Of a DNA stretch of 64,000 nt, positions 63,433-64,000 are shown in pieces. The stretch spans positions 18,248,354 to 18,312,353 of the forward strand of contig CM020620.1 in assembly GCA_009829735.1 (NCBI GenBank), given 5' to 3'. The position numbers and the translations under genes were made by a program. The notes beneath the pieces are model-generated. The model had not been told where the DNA came from. It did not search any database and saw only the letters and a list, made by a program, of their open reading frames with translations. How positions within the stretch are numbered: the stretch's first letter is position 1; each line of letters starts with the position of its first letter. This stretch comes from Pyropia yezoensis (Eukaryota > Rhodophyta > Bangiophyceae > Bangiales > Bangiaceae).

Positions 63433-64000
63433 CGCTCAAGGCTGTTACGTGGGTCGCGCTGGACTCTATCTGTCGCGAATCAGCCGCATTGGCTGCATGC
63501 GCTCGTAGCTACGCCTGTGGAGAGGACACGCCTGCTCATGTCTCAACTGCGCCAAGACAGCAGAGAGCCACGTCCCGCACGACTTCCTCGAAGGTCTCAG
63601 CGCGATCGGCATGGGCCTGAACTGTGCGCAGGCCAAGCCAGACTGAGCAAACGTGTCATCGCACCTGCCAAGGCCTACGGGAACCGGAAGGCCTTGCTCC
63701 GTTGGCGCTTGGGGACCACGCAATTCGGGCTTTACTGCCCGAATACAGCTGCTAAGTTTCAGCAGGTACTCACGTCTGTTGGAAATGAGGTCCCGCCCTA
63801 GTGCAGACCCCAAAAGCTCGGGCGTGCAGGCGTGAAGCACCTTCAAACCGACATAATCCCGCCCGGGTTGTGTGGCTTAGTGCTCGCCCCGTGTGTGCAG
63901 CATAACGCAATCTACGGCCGTAGCGCGCCAGTAAGATAAAACTTGCCCGACGTGCTTTCAAGAGATTTGTTTGGGGAGAAAACGGCTGGTTGTGGTTGTC
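63433..64000. other. Unassigned right edge
   Basis: A minus frame at 63466-63846 is open but resembles no known protein. The first exon of sirB, if separate, should lie here. Confidence 0.35.

Noticed and set aside
60718-63440. Overlapping frames of 200-500 aa on both strands in the GC-rich right end
   Set aside because: Stop codons are rare at this composition and the translations are low-complexity Ala, Gly, Pro and Arg. Only the sirB and acyltransferase motifs were kept.
1-64000. tRNA or rRNA genes
   Set aside because: I looked for cloverleaf-like segments and rRNA-like blocks by eye and found none I could support; a covariance-model scan would be decisive.

Overview
The window is eukaryotic nuclear DNA, GC-rich and dominated by LTR retrotransposons. 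A split but recognisable sirohydrochlorin ferrochelatase (sirB) near the right end points to a plastid-bearing host, so a GC-rich alga is the best reading. A red alga of the Porphyra/Pyropia type is a guess that the sequence cannot prove. Almost all of 1-57400 is nested transposon. The only host-like genes I can support are a SAP-domain gene (38290-39590, minus), an acyltransferase-3 fragment (about 62.4 kb) and sirB (about 63.2 kb, minus).

Layout. Element A is a Ty3/gypsy chromovirus whose pol (1-2455, resuming at 36554-37083) is split by a B-family chromovirus with a CAGTC target duplication. Family B has 468-469-bp LTRs, gag, pol and a long antisense ORF. It occurs as B1 (2456-11613, plus), B2 (12114-18755, minus), the right part of B3 (18756-36548, plus), a second partial reading of B1 (43478-48264, minus), a second partial reading of B2 (48765-54956, plus) and the left part of B3 (54957-57400, minus). 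Family C (22683-33532) is a complete chromovirus with apparently identical 363-bp LTRs, inserted in the B3 chromodomain with a TGAAG duplication. Element D (40510-43267) is a small copia-like element with 118-bp LTRs and a CTCCC duplication. From 57401 to 64000 lies mostly unassigned host DNA. Two gaps of exactly 500 N (11614-12113 and 48265-48764) bound the middle contig.

How the parts relate. B and C share the order LTR, primer-binding site, gag, pol with a C-terminal chromodomain, antisense ORF, LTR. They share an identical 18-nt primer-binding site, and in both pol begins at its own ATG at or just after the gag stop. The antisense proteins of B and C are related to each other and match no domain I recognise. 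The coding DNA of B and C, but not of A or D, is packed with short perfect inverted repeats.

Assembly. Marker variants show that both ends of the middle contig repeat elements already present at the ends of the neighbouring contigs, in inverted orientation. The two halves of the B2 target duplication (ACACC) lie 36 kb apart on opposite strands. The contig 12114-48264 is therefore probably placed backwards, or the window carries a true inversion through two inverted B copies.
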